Assembly (NCBI GenBank): GCA_020746835.1
Contig: JAGPNK010000005.1
Location: 1,612,001-1,676,000 of the forward strand
Reading direction: 5' to 3'
DNA: 64,000 nt
Origin: Stachybotrys elegans
Taxonomy: Eukaryota > Ascomycota > Sordariomycetes > Hypocreales > Stachybotryaceae
The position numbers and the translations under genes were made by a program. This document shows, piece after piece, positions 34,029-45,929 of this stretch. The notes under the pieces were generated by a model. That model was given only the letters and a program-made list of their open reading frames with translations, searched no databases and was not told the DNA's origin. Numbering within the stretch: position 1 is the first letter of the stretch; each line of letters opens with the position of its first letter.

Positions 34029-37000
34029 TTAACCTAAGGCGAAGATGTAAGTGCTAAGGCCGGGTACCTTGCAAGCTGGCAGGCCGGAGGATGAAAAAGG
34101 AAAAACCACTAGAAGAACAAAGTAGTACTAAAAGGGGAGAGAAAACGAGGTCAAGCACCAACACCAGCAGCTGAGTACATACATGCATCGAGTGATTAGC
34201 AGCTGGTGGCACATGTACACGAGACATGGGGAAGGCAAGTGGGTACATGACCCATTTCAGATCACGGTTACCACCACCCAGTTCCTTTCCACGTATCCGT
34301 ACTGCGTACCAATGACAAGTGCTGGCTGACTTAGTAGGTATAAGGAGGGATTACCTTAATGTATGTACCAGATAGGTAGGTAAGGCATAATAATCAGCAA
34401 GCCACCACGAGATCTAAACCCCAAATCCTAAACCCCGGAAGTGGGAGCGCCTTCCTGATGCCATGCGTGCACTTGCCTTGGCACCTGGGAGTCTTGAGCG
34501 CGGGCAGTCACACTGGCTGATTTCATGCTGAGATGCAAGCCCCCTGCCTCCAGTATCTTAGTAGTACATACTACTAGGTACAGTAGGTAGGCAGGTATGG
34601 CGGTAAGGCAAGCCGAGGTCCTGAATGTACCAGCAGCGGTCGCGTTGGTAGCATATACCTAGCTCGAGGGCCATCATCATCATCCAACCATGGCCTTCTT
34701 CCACCGCTCATCACCCCGAACCTAAGGGGACCAAAGAAAAATGCCCGTGTTTCCAGGCCCCTTCAAGGTCCCCTGAGCCTCGCTCACTGCTAGCCGCCAG
34801 GGTCTACGCATGCGGAGGCGACTTGACTCCAAATCGGCTCCAGAGCCAAACCGATTCAGCATAGGATGCCCGCCAAAACGAGGAACCCTGAGCTAGAGGC
34901 CAGGCATGGCCCTTTTCGGCGCCGCTAGAAACGCGAAGAGCCCTCCGTTGAAGGTTGGACCGTACCAACGTGGACCATCCATTCGATCCATCGATCCACC
35001 CATCCATCTCTCCTTTCTGGTGGCGTTCGTCCATTGGAAGACCTCACACCATGCTCTGGTACAGCATGTCTGGGGAGAGCGTGGCCCCCGACCAACCCCT
35101 GAAACAAGAACGCGCAGCCCGAGGCGTTCATGTGGGACCACGTACATGCATGCATGCATGATGTGGACTGTATTCAGTGCTGGCATTCCGGCGTGGTGTG
35201 GTGTGGTGTTGCCCTGTTTGAAGCCATGTTCGCCACGGAGCTCACGGCGGCAGCAGCCAGCTACATCCACCTAACAGGGCATCTGTGAAATCCCCTGAGA
35301 CCTCCAGCTCCAGCTCGGCAAATCAGCTGGATCAATTAATACGAATCTGGGTGTTGGCTGCTGCTGCTGCTGAAATGAAAAGGATGCAAGCACTTCAGGC
35401 GGCAAGCCAAGCATTCTGCCTGAAGCCCATCATGTCCATCATCCCATGTCCTTGCAGCTGGGATGCAGCTGAACACTTGCCGTCGCATCAATCGTGGTGA
35501 TACTGATAGCTTGGGCACATATTTCATGCAGCGCCGTGTCACATAACTACCTGGTTACCAATACCGTCTCGACACAACACAAGGCCACGTAATGGCACGC
35601 CTGGGGTGCATCTGATGCCGTACTTTTTCATCCACAACTTATCCAACCAGGGGTCAGATTTTGTCTGCAAAGAAGGTGCTTCGCCCTCGCTAGCTTGCTT
35701 GGCCATCACGAAGGAACAACTGCTGGCATCTCTCTCTCTCTCTCGAATGGATTGCGGATTGTGTGCAGTGCATCATCCGTCGATCCCCAAGATACCCCTC
35801 TGCATACAAGCCGGGGTGACCCTGGACATGAGAGGGGCTACCATTCGGTTGAAGAATACGGGCAGCATGCGCGGAGCACGGAGTATTTCGTGCGGCACAG
35901 GATATGAACGATGTTTGGTTCAGGCTTCCGGAACAGGTTCAAACGTCTAAAAGGCGGCAACCTCAACATTCGCAAGACAAGAGTCATTCAAAGAGGCAGG
36001 TGGAGCCCCTCATGCATAGTTGACCACTGCATGCAGCAAGAAGAAGAAGAAGAAAAAAACGTTCGGCGTTGGCCCGGCTGCATTGTGGTTGTTGTGACCG
36101 CCCTTTCACAGAAACCCTCTGGGTAAAGGAGCCGAAGGTCAAGAACGGAAGCTGTTTCGGGCATTGTGCATGCATCCACGAAAACAGTGCATCCTTGTCG
36201 ACCTACTATCCAATGTATGTACATAGGTACGGGACGTGGAACCGCCCTCCTTTTCCTGCACCTTATCCCATACACCACAAAGCCGCGCCGTCGCTTATTG
36301 CTTACTTGGACCCAACCTTACCGCTCCAAGATGGACACCCGATGCAGGTACGGCAGCACGCGCCGCTATTGTATCTAAGACTTTGCTCCCTAGGTAGGCA
36401 CCGAGACCGAGACCAAGACTTGACTCTACCGGGCTGCCCGTCTAACCCCGGTGTGTGATACAATCCTTCCCCATTTTGGGCCAAATGGAAGTCGAGTCAC
36501 ACCTTGCACCGTCGTTTGTGGGCTCCCAGATCCCCAAGCTATTGAGAAATCTGGTCCATCGGAGATCACTCTCTAGGAGAAGTAGAAAAGCCACAGGGGC
36601 TTGCGTATATCACTGCGGCCACCCTTTTTCGTCGGAGCTTCAAACATGCAGGAAGAAATTAACGAATACAATGGAGACTAATACGAGTGCGCTCTCGCTG
36701 CTGCTATCGCCGCAGCCCATCTGCCGTTGTGGAAGCCATGCACGCGTGCGGCACTGATCCTCTCAATTTCGTACCTGGGATTGGAACTTGACAGGAAACA
36801 AAACATCCCGTCACGAAAGAAGCCGCCAAGCCAAGGGTCACAGGCTAGCATGCACTGTGACGCAGATCGCCCCTCTGGAGATGTGCTCCACGAATCCACA
36901 TGGGCGAACACTTTCAAGAGACGGCGCCGCTCCAACTTCCTCTATCCCCCATTGGTTCTCCTGGGCGGCCTCTTGTATGTAGAAGCAGAAAGCTCAAGCA

Positions 37001-37753
37001 GACGGCTCGCTCTCTGTCATCTTGGCCGATTCTCGTCCCCGCGCAAGGGCGGAAGTGCTGGCGCCCATGGCATGTGCTCTGCTTCTTTCTTTTCCGGCAG
37101 GTTACAGCGCTTGATGTCGCCGGCGATATGGATGGTGTACGACTGCTACCTAATTTACGCGCGCCGACGCGTCGTTTCAGGTCGTGCAGGTCGAGGCAGT
37201 GCACGATCCTGTTTCTGTCCGTCCCTCCGTCAATCCGCCCGGCTCCCCCCCGCTCCCATCCTGCGAAGCTATAGCCCTATCAGGAATTGTCAATCTACGC
37301 CGGACTATCGATGGCCGCGAGCTGACGAGTCAGAGGAAGGGGCCCTGGCCAGCTTGGGGCTACGGCTCTTGATTCTTCGGTTGGCGCCGGCAGATGTGAC
37401 ATGTCCTCTAAGTCGGCACCGGGTCGATGTCCCGAACCAGTGATTCGGATTCTGGTACCTTTATTCACGGTTTAACTACCAGACTACCACATGCCTAACG
37501 CAGATGCAGCATGGTGTCTCCTTATGCTGTGGAAGAGATCTTTTTCGCACCTGCTCTCGGAACGAATCCGGAGAAACATTGTTTGCCATCATGTCACTGT
37601 CATCACTTGAACCCTCGGCAGAGGGAGTTGCCGAATCAGGTCTATTTGTAAACGCTTGCAGTCCATCTTGGCCCTGCGGCCGTTGTGATGCAGTGGCCCA
37701 AGTCGATGGCGATATGGCCTCAAGACACTCGTCCGTCCGTAAACCTCAAATGC

Positions 37754-38771
37754 CTACTTGGCAGCCCTCGTACCAAGCTTCCCCGTAGACAGAAAGCCTC
37801 TGTTCCCCATCTGGCCCCTCCAGCCAATACCCAGCACTCCAAAAACTATCTTGCCATCCAGCGTCTCCTCGGCGGCTTCATCACCCGCGCCCCCCTTCTC
37901 CTCCTCTTCTACCACAAAGCACACCTGCTCGATCTCGTTTGGGTGCAGGATCGGCTTGGCGCTGCCGCTCGCCTCCCAGTTGCAGTTGCGGTACCGGAAG
38001 CCCGGCTCGACGGTCATGACGACCTTTTCGAGCTGCACAACGTCGTCGCTGCAGTTCTCGAGCTGCGCCTCGAGCACCCAGCGGCGGCGGGGCTCGTCCT
38101 CGGAAGATAGCAGGCCAATCTTGGTGCGCACAATGAGCGAGGCCTTGCACATGAACTGATACAGCTTGCGGAACGTCCTAGTGCGTCCGCTTGTCTCGGC
38201 CGCCTCGTAGTAGCTCACCGTCACCGAGAGCACGTGGTTGCCCTCCTCCTTGAGGTCGAATCCCACGAGCCTCTGCAGCGTACCCCCGGGCTCGAGGTCC
38301 GTGGCGGCGGACCCTTCGGGCGAGAGCTCCAGCTTCTGCGCGGTCGCGGACCCGGGCGTCTTCATGTCCGCCTCGATCCTGACGTCGCGGATGCGCTTCG
38401 CCGAGTCCGTCGGCAGGTCATTGTTGGAGCACAGCGTGCACCGGAACGTCTCGCCCACGTACGCCGACCCGAAGGACACGGGCAGGTTCAGGATCGGGCT
38501 CAGCAGGAAGGGCGCCGGGTTGGTGTCCCCGCCAGGGGCATAGGCCAGCGAGGCCGGTGACTCGGCATTCTTGGTGAAGGCTGAGGACAGCGGCGGCTCA
38601 AGGGGGTTCTGTGTCACCAGTGACGGCCGCGAAAGTCTGTGCATGGGGGAGGTTAGGCGCATGATACAGGGAGCTGCTCAGAGGTGGGTGATGTCTGTAC
38701 CTAAGAACCTTGAGGGAGATTGCGTGCGGCTCCTTGACGGGATCATGAGAAGGGTATCGTTGGTGGCTCAT
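37754..38771 (-). CDS. TRAPPC13-like trafficking subunit (DUF974)
   Basis: Member of the TRAPP complex family of Rab exchange factors acting at Golgi and in autophagy traffic. Two exons, 38771-38701 and 38636-37754, give 317 residues. The short first exon MSHQRYPSHDPVKEPHAISL holds the conserved SLKVLRLSRPSL junction, which fixes the start. The body shows the DUF974 pattern: LSPILNLPVSFGSAYVGETF, FRCTLCSNND, a GNHVLSVTVSYY strand and a RKLYQFMCKASLIVRTK segment. A long acidic-Glu insert lies near the end. The first exon would be missed by a plain open-frame reading. The 64-nt intron has a GTACAG donor. Confidence 0.88.
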
Positions 38772-39198
38772 TGTAAGCGACAGAGCTCATCTTGCCGCAG
38801 CGATGTCTAACCGTCACGAAATGGGTTCCCCTCGTGCAAGGTGAGCTGTGTGAAGATGGGTTGATGGGATGGATGCGGGACAGTTGACGTCCAAGTAGCA
38901 GCTCCTTATCGATAAGGATTTACTACGACTTTAAAGCAGCAGCCTCAGCAATCACCACCAATATGCACAATGACAGGTTGCAACAGAAAAAATTACCAAC
39001 TATCAGCTATACGAAGCTTTCCTATTCCCGTGTGTTCGCAAATTCCGTGTAATTACCAAAGCAATTTGATCAAGCAGTGTTCCCTTCCCTCAATGCTGTA
39101 AGCCATGTCGGCGTGCCTAAGACCAACCCAAACCATATAAACAAAGTCAAATGGACAACTGATACCATGTCCCTTTATTGCTTTGCCGAGTCGTCTTC
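38772..39198. other. Intergenic region, KH gene 3' end and TRAPPC13 promoter
   Basis: About 430 bases between two minus-strand genes; mixed AT-rich 3' sequence and promoter. Nothing specific recognised. Confidence 0.45.
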
Positions 39199-41194
39199 TC
39201 ACATACCAGGAGGCGGAGGAACCTAGAGTCTTGTCAGCCGACTGGGATCTTCAACACTGGCCCGGTGTTGATGACTACTTACGGCACTATAGCTGCCGGC
39301 ACCAGGAGGTGATCCGGATGGCGGAGGAGGCGGTGCGGCGCTCGGAGGTGGCGGGGGCGCTGCCTCACTGGGAGGGGGCGGCGGGGAGGCTGATTGTCCC
39401 GGGGCTGCGGGAGATGCCTGCCCTTGGGCCTGGGCGCCGTAGTACTGCTGGTACAGTGCGACATAGCTGCTTCCTGTTAGCCTGTTGTTGCATCAGATCC
39501 ATCTCGCTCTACTTACTTGGCATAGCCGCCCCAGGCCGCGTACGGGTCCTGTCCGCCGTAGTACTGCGCATACTGGGCAGAATAGTCGGCGGCAGCCGCA
39601 GGACTGTTAACACCAGGGGGCGCCGGGCTATTCGAGGCTGCAGACTCGGATCCGTAGCGACCGTATGAGTGCGAGTTGCTGTGGCCGTGTCCACCGTGAC
39701 CGCCACCGTGAGAGTTGCGTCCACCATAGTGATCACCACCACCACCACCACCACCATAACCACCGTGTCGGGGACGTGACTTGAATTCTTCATAGTGCTC
39801 CTTGACGTTTGCAATCAGATCCTCACACAGCTCCTTGCCTTTCTCAACCATCGCAGCATCAGGTCCACTGGAGACTGTTAGTATTTTTATCCTCTACCCA
39901 GGACTCAAGAACTCACGTCACATGAAGGAACATATCCTCGTCACTTTCTTGACCCGTGGCGGTCTCGATGAAGCCAGAGCCACGTCCCTTGATCTGCACT
40001 CGGCAGCCCGTTTCAAACTGAATGTGCTTGACATAGGCACCTCCGTGACCAACCACCTGAGCACGCAGGTTGAAGCCGTGGACGGGCTCCAGGTTGATTG
40101 GGATCTTCTCCTCGATCCATTTCCGCTGCCAAATGTGTTAGCTCACGAACAAGGTGACATCCGTGGTACCTACCCTTGGCTGCTCCTCGCGCTCAGGCTG
40201 CTCCTGATCACGGCGTCGGAAGCGTCTCTCGTCTACAAGTTGAGGGAGCTCTTGCTGGATCATCTCCTTGATCTTGGCGACTGCTGCCTCGAGTCCTGAC
40301 TTGGAGGTGCTTGTCACATGAAGGTAGAGAGGGGGGTTCTATCAGTAGTTAGCAGACGCCTAGGTTCTTGGTCGGCTGGCGAAAACTCACAGCAGCGGTG
40401 GCCATGCTCTTGTTGGGATAATAGCTGCCGCGGGTGGTGATATCTTGGAAGAAAGGTCAACAGGTAAACAACGACAAGGACTGTGAAGGTAATCTCGTAC
40501 CAGCACCGGTTTCTTCTTTAATCTATTTTCAAGCGGGTGTCAGCAGGAGCAGAGCAGAGGGTCTGGATGCGAGCTATATGCCAGTAAGCCCGGCATCCTC
40601 TAACCAGGTGGAGGAAAAGACAGATAGAGACAAATGAAGGATCGGATCTGAAGCATCAGTGTGCAAAAAAGCAAGTCAATATTTACCATTTTCTGGGTAG
40701 AGCCCTTGGTGAGAAGATAGCGATTTCTCAGGTCGTTGACCTCGATGTCCTGAATGTAATCGCCATCGGCAACGTACATCTCTCCGTTGATCGCCGGAGG
40801 AGGGTTGGAGTTGTTGGTGGGCGTCGTGGTCTGGGCCGGGGGAGTGCCGCCGGGTCGGATGGGAGGGACATCGACATGCTGGATGCCCTTGCGAGCCTGA
40901 AGTTGGGCGTTGATTCTTGCAGCGGCGGCAGCTAAGCATAGAATTGTTAGAAAATATGTGCGTCACAGAATGGAAGAGTCAATAGCCGGGGGGGGGTTTA
41001 CCAGCAGCAGCCGCCGCGCCATCGGAAGATTTGGCGTCGCCGCCATCGCGGGGCAGTGGGCTACGATCTCTCGCCTCGGTGCGCCTGTTCGGGGGCGAGC
41101 GTGAGCGACGGTCGAATCTGCTTGCCTTCCTGGGCTCCGGCTCGGTCTGGTCGAAGCGGGATCGCTTGACGGTTCTTCGTTCAGACTCCTCCAT
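39199..41194 (-). CDS. KH-domain RNA-binding protein of KHDC4 (BLOM7) type
   Basis: KHDC4-type proteins bind RNA and are linked to splicing. Nine exons on the minus strand: 41194-41002, 40931-40687, 40522-40501, 40443-40391, 40338-40174, 40125-39917, 39867-39517, 39466-39283 and 39222-39199, giving 481 residues. The third exon is just 22 bases and supplies IKEETGA, joining to DITTRGSYYPNKSM, the KH GxxG-like loop region; the frame holds through all joins. The N-terminus is Arg/Ser-rich (SRFDRRSRSPPNRR). After the KH unit come PLYLHVTSTSKSGLEAAVAKI and a second KH-like part (VVGHGGAYVKHIQFETG, QIKGRGSGF). A Gly/His-rich and then Pro-rich tail ends in VPPPPGM. A Gly run at 39735-39765 is a CCA repeat. 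Confidence 0.85.
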
Positions 41195-42414
41195 CTCGTA
41201 GCAAGGGCGGCGGTTACGCGGTCGAGCGGGGAGTCAGGGAATCGCGGCTGGATGGGTAAAGCTTTCTTCGAAACCAGTGTAGGGCGACGAGACTGCACAC
41301 GCAAGATTCGTGCAGGAGTGTTGCAGGTGTGGTGGGAGTATTTGGCTGGGGATTTGGCGGTTCGAGAGCCGGGCGAGGCTGGCAGAATTTAAAATTCTAC
41401 GAGGCTGATTGACAGCATGGAAGGAAGCGCGACATCGAGTGGAGCACTGAAGCTTGGTTTGGTTTGTTTTAATAAAGCGCGGCACTTGGCCTTGGGCCCA
41501 GAAAGCCATTGACGCTACCCTATATCGAATAGCACATATACTGCTCGGACTTGGTCTGAGACGGTGACGGTTTGGATTGCAACGATTTACATGGTCCGAA
41601 CTACCTTGTTGCTAAGCTTTCGATGAACCAGGGGCCCGAACATCGCGAAGATCCGCGTTTCCTACCCATCCCTGACGTTTCAAAGCCGAGCGCATCGTTT
41701 CGCACTGATGTACATCTATATACATTTCGAGGACGGATTGACAGTGGAGTGGGATTGCTTGGAATGCACTGACGGTGCTGACGAGTCAAAGTCCCCGCGG
41801 GGCCTTTGCCAGCATCCAGCATCCACCGTATCAACCCACTGGTGCACTACCCTTTCAAAGCGACTGCGGCTTCACGGCACAAGCGCATCAAGAACCACGG
41901 CACCATGCGACCATGTGCCGACTAGTGTAATGTATCTCGGAAGTAACCTGATATCATCACACACCTCTTTGCTAGATGTAGTAGCCTAAAAGGAGGTACG
42001 TTATGTCTTGTCAGTTATGCCATATAGTTACCAGATGACATAGTAGTCCAGGATTGAAGTCTACCTACATATGTATTACATCCATGCCTCTCTGCCCAGA
42101 TACACAGGTGGGTAGAGAGGACAGCCACTGAAATTTTATGCACGTGTTGTGTAACGCAGCCTCGAGACCGCCCACCTACAACCCCAGACTAGAGGATTTT
42201 TGGCATGGTAGCGTTGAGATGATGTCGCCCCACCCTGGCTGGTGCTCCGATCTATCGGAGCCCCAATTTGTTTTTCAAGGGAACGAGGCGAAACTATGTC
42301 GCCCTGACTCAACTCCACTGAGTATACACGCCTTCTCAGTTGGAAATCCATCAATTGGGTTCGAGAATCGCCCTGCTAGAACAGAGAACTCTTGTTCTCG
42401 CCATTCGCCTCGAA
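41195..42414. other. Divergent promoter region, KH gene and ILV6
   Basis: About 1.2 kb between genes reading away from each other. A TGACTCA box lies near ILV6 at 42305. Otherwise nothing recognised. Confidence 0.5.
42305..42311. promoter_or_regulatory. Gcn4/CPC-1 box TGACTCA upstream of ILV6
   Basis: Perfect cross-pathway-control element 104 bases before the ILV6 start codon, where Gcn4/CPC-1 sites usually act. Confidence 0.6.
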
Positions 42415-43415
42415 ATGGCCTCCTTCAGGGCCCTGCTCGCGCCGTTGCGACTGGCGGCGTCGGCAAAGACGCTCCCCGCCAGTTCGCTCGGAGCCGTTCG
42501 GCACTCCTCCAACAGCAGCTCTACGTCTGCCCTCGCCTACAAGGCTCTGCGACGAAGGTCGGCTCCTCTGCCCATATCCGATGCGCCCCCGTCGTGGTCT
42601 GCACCCGCAGCCGTGTCCAACATCCTCTACGAGACCCCGACGCCTTCCATGGCTCCTCCCAAGCGACATGTCCTCAACTGCCTGGTTCAGAACGAACCCG
42701 GAGTTCTGTCTCGCCTCTCCGGTATCCTGGCTGCCCGCGGCTTCAACATCGACTCCCTGGTCGTCTGCAATACCGAGGTCGAGGATCTCTCCCGCATGAC
42801 CATCGTCCTGACCGGCCAGGATGGTGTCGTGGAGCAGGCCAGGCGCCAGCTCGAGGATTTGGTTCCCGTGTGGGCCGTTCTGGACTACAGCAACGCTGCT
42901 CTCGTCCAGCGCGAACTTCTTCTTGCCAAGATCAACATCCTGGGGCCCGAGTACTTCGAGGAGCTGCTCGCTCACCACCGTGAGATCGCGAGTGGCGAGG
43001 CCGACGAGAGCGCCGGCTCCGGTCAGAGCCTGGAAGAGTTGGCCAGCGACTTCCACCCCAGCAAGCTCGCTGCCAGCGAGGCTCTCCGACACAAGCACGA
43101 GCATCTGAAGAGCATCACCTACTTCGCCCACCAGTTTGGCGGCAAGGTTCTCGACATTAGCACTAACAGCTGCATTGTCGAAGTGTAAGTTGTATAATCC
43201 TCATGACTGTGTTGACGTGCTCACGCGCATCTAGCTCTGCCAAGCCTTCGAGAATCGACTCGTTCCTTAAGCTCGTCACCCCCTTCGGTATCCTCGAGTC
43301 TGCCCGTACTGGTCTGATGGCTCTGCCCAGATCGCCTCTGCAAAACCCATCCGACGAGGCTCTGGTCATGGAGGCAGATGAGGTTGTCGATGCCAGCCAA
43401 CTCCCCCCTGGTTAA
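42415..43415 (+). CDS. ILV6: Acetolactate synthase small (regulatory) subunit
   Basis: Regulatory subunit of the mitochondrial enzyme for the first shared step in valine, leucine and isoleucine synthesis; it confers valine feedback. Exons 42415-43184 and 43235-43415 give 316 residues. The N-terminus MASFRALLAPLRLAASAKTL is a typical mitochondrial leader. The ACT domain starts at HVLNCLVQNEPGVLSRLSGILAARG (about residue 83) and is followed by LVVCNTEVEDLSRMTIVL and the C-terminal ALS small-subunit domain. The intron is 50 nt and joins IVEV to SAKPSRIDSF. The frame is open upstream of 42415 but has no earlier ATG. The gene ends 176 bases from the converging ornithine carbamoyltransferase gene, also mitochondrial. 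Confidence 0.96.
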
Positions 43416-43591
43416 AAAAAAAAAGTCACAATATGTCGCGGGCGGATATACACGTCCTGAATTGGTGCTTGGGGAAAAATGTAATTCATTGAGCTGCTTT
43501 TTGACTACGTACGTAGTTTGAACTTTTGTGTTACTCCTCCCAAAATACTATTACAAAACATTGTGACTTGTCGAAAACCGAATGATACCCA

Positions 43592-44846
43592 TCAGATGTT
43601 GCCCTTGTTGACAACAAATGCTTCCAAGGCGGCTGTGGGGTATTAGCGTCATGCCGTTTTGCGCGTGGCTCCGGAAGTGACTCACCAACTGCAGCCCATA
43701 GGCGGTTTTCGGCCTCGGGGAAGACCAAGGATCGGGGGCTGTAGAAGACCTCATCGGCCACCTCCTCGGGATGTCGGGGAAGGCAATGCATGAACTTCCA
43801 GTGCTCCTTGGCACCGCCTCGCTTGGCGAGATCGTTGGTGATCTGGTAGCCAGCAAACGCGTCCATGCGTTTCTTCTTCTCGGCCTCTTGGCCCATGGAT
43901 ACCCAGGTGTCAGTAACAAGAATGTCGGCATCCTTGATGGCCTCCTCGGGCACCGTTGTTTCCGAGAGTTTTCCGGGAGACTCGACGCCCACCGAAGCCG
44001 CATTGATGATCTGCTTCATGTTATCGGGGATGCCATAGCCCTGAGGGGAGGCCACGGCAATATTGACGCCCATCTTGACGGAGGCGATGGCCAGGTCGAA
44101 CAGCACGTTGTTTGAGTCTCCGACCCAGGCAATCTTGAGACCATTGAGTCCGAGGTTGCTGTTGGAGGAGTCTGAGGAGGGGAAAGCCTCATGAATGGTG
44201 AGGAAATCAGCAATTGTCTGAAGGGGGTGGAAGTCATCTGAGAGAGCGTTGATGACGGGGACGCTGGAGTGTTTGGCGAGATCAGCAACATCCGAGTGAG
44301 GGCCAACACGAGCTACCATGCACGAAGTCATGGAGGAGATGACAACTGATGTGTCGTAGAGTGACTCATTGACCTGGGAGAAGATCAGCATGCCGCCTAC
44401 AGTCCATTGGACGACAAAGGTTGACTGACTCCGAGCTGGATATCATCCTTGCCCAGGAACATGGAATGACCACCGAGCATGGTGACGGCAGCTTCCGTGG
44501 ACACCCTGGTGCGGGTGCTTCGCTTGCTGAACATCATGGCAACCGTCTTACCGGCGAGCTCCCTGTCCATGCCGGGAGGAATGTCGCCGGCCTTGACAGC
44601 AGCCTTGCGAGAGGCGGCATTGCGGACCAAGGTGGTGAATTCTTTGGGGGTCAGGTCGCTGATGGACATGAGATGCCTTGGGCCGGTAGCGTGGGACATG
44701 GCACGCTTCTGGAGGCCGTTCTGGATGCCATTGAGGGCCTTCTGAGCCGTGCCAATGAGTCCTACTGTAGGGCGCATCATGTTGTCGGTTGAGCTTTGCT
44801 GAGCCTCAACCTGATGAGAGGTGGTAGTGTAAGTGTCTGTGGACAT
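43592..44846 (-). CDS. argB: Ornithine carbamoyltransferase
   Basis: Makes citrulline from ornithine and carbamoyl phosphate, in the mitochondrial matrix in fungi. Exons 44846-44430, 44373-43686 and 43632-43592 give 381 residues; splicing restores DIQLGVNESLYDTS and RLWAAVAALEAFVVNKGNI. Motifs: FSKRSTRTR (carbamoyl-phosphate binding), DDFHPLQTIADFLTIHE (DFHPxQ), WVGDSNNV, and HCLPRHPEEV (ornithine-binding HCLP with catalytic Cys). Start: 44846 is the first in-frame ATG. A second pair of Mets at 44780 begins MMRPTVGLIGTAQKALNG, which looks more like a matrix-targeting leader, so that may be the true start. The first intron has a GTCAGT donor. Upstream lies a TGACTC core (45011-45016). Confidence 0.95.
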
Positions 44847-45929
44847 TGTGTGTGAAGTGTCAGTCGGAGAAAACGCACGTAGTATCACGGCCAGTCAAGA
44901 ACCGGAAAGAATCAAGTCGCCGGGAGGAGTGGGAGAGTCCGAGATAGATAAGGGAACGCAAATAATACCGTTTGTCAACCCTCTAAAATAGAATTCATCA
45001 ATTGCGAGAGGAGTCACCACAGCGCCAGGGCGATAAAGCTTCACTAGGCAAAAGGCAGGGATACAGCCTAGGCCTTTTTGAGCGGTCAGGCCCCATTAAG
45101 TTTTGTTTGATATGGAGTGCAGCTTGGGCCCGGTACCGGCGACAGCTCACAGCTTTATGCACGCTTGCACTGTATGTACAGGCCTCCGGGATTACAAGAG
45201 GGCGCGCCTGAGATGGATTGATACAAGTGCAGCAATTGGGTTTCCTTAGTGTATGAGCTGGCCTGCGGGAAACTAAAGTTTATCGACGATGAGAGACCAA
45301 GTTGATCAATTTTCTTAGTCCCAGTTACACGGCCAAAATGACTGCACATACTTTTCAGTTCGTGATGTGTGCAATCAGGGCCTGCATAATTTGTGCATCA
45401 TGGGAGAGGTCAGCATGATGTAGGGCCACTTGATAGGCCTCTCTTATCGTGGGTGCCTGTGGATGCCTCAGCCCTAGGTGCATAACAGCTGGAGGACAAC
45501 CTGGAAAGAAAGTACAGCTCGCCTGGAGGTCTCCATATGGCTTGTACTAGATACCCGCTGTACGCAATACTTTTGGTGCAATTTAAAGTATCTGCACTTG
45601 GGTGGCCCTAATCCTTGTCCACGGCATATGTGATGACGACTTCGACGTACCTAAGCTGGCTTGGCCAGGCGCAGGTCCCAGTACATTTAAGACTGCCCGA
45701 AGTGCACATGCTCCGTGCCTTCACTCCCAAACCCCGCCCTTGGAGCCAGATTCCCATCGCCAACTGCCTTTCGCACCCCGATTCTCCGTCCTGTGCTGCC
45801 GATACAGCGGGGCTTGCTAGCGTCACGTACAACTTCGTCATTCCGCCTGCCCATCTTACACAGACGCCGGCTGTATCTAGAGACCAGACATCTGCCCTTA
45901 CGGGCCCTCATCATCCCTCCACCGTCATC
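44847..45929. other. Divergent promoter region, argB and Tag1-like gene
   Basis: About 1.1 kb between divergent genes. A TGACTC core lies on the argB side at 45011-45016. The part next to the plus-strand gene (45690-45925) is open in several frames but is pyrimidine-rich leader-like sequence. Confidence 0.5.
45011..45016 (-). promoter_or_regulatory. Gcn4/CPC-1 core TGACTC upstream of argB
   Basis: Reads TGACTCC on the minus strand, one base off the 7-base consensus, about 165 bases before the argB ATG. A weaker match than the boxes at TRP2 and ILV6. Confidence 0.4.

Larger units (their letters stand above)
32956..37753. other. Large gene-free region with TAGGTA tracts and microsatellites
   Basis: About 4.8 kb between the DENN gene's 5' end and the TRAPPC13-like gene's 3' end. 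Contains a GGCAA/GGCAGA microsatellite pair (33484-33550) and GTAGGTA tracts (34004-34028, and again near 34370 and 34565-34605). It also has a GAAGAA run near 36041. Pyrimidine/purine-skewed DNA directly upstream of the DENN gene is probably its promoter. The 238-codon frame at 36727-37443 has no recognisable product and is rejected. Confidence 0.5.

Noticed and set aside
34410..34437. CTAAACCCC/CCTAAACCCC, resembling plant-type telomere units
   Set aside because: Only two degenerate units, not the CCCTAA repeat of most filamentous fungi.
36727..37443. 238-codon open frame on the plus strand
   Set aside because: Residue make-up looks like translated non-coding DNA, no domain, no splice partners.
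42376..43131. 251-codon open frame antisense to ILV6
   Set aside because: Shadow of the strongly codon-biased ILV6 exon.
43677..44369. TGACTCA boxes at the argB second-intron donor and in its second coding exon, and TGAGTCA at 19258
   Set aside because: Positions inside splice-site or coding sequence, or far from any start; numbers fit chance for a 7-mer in 64 kb.
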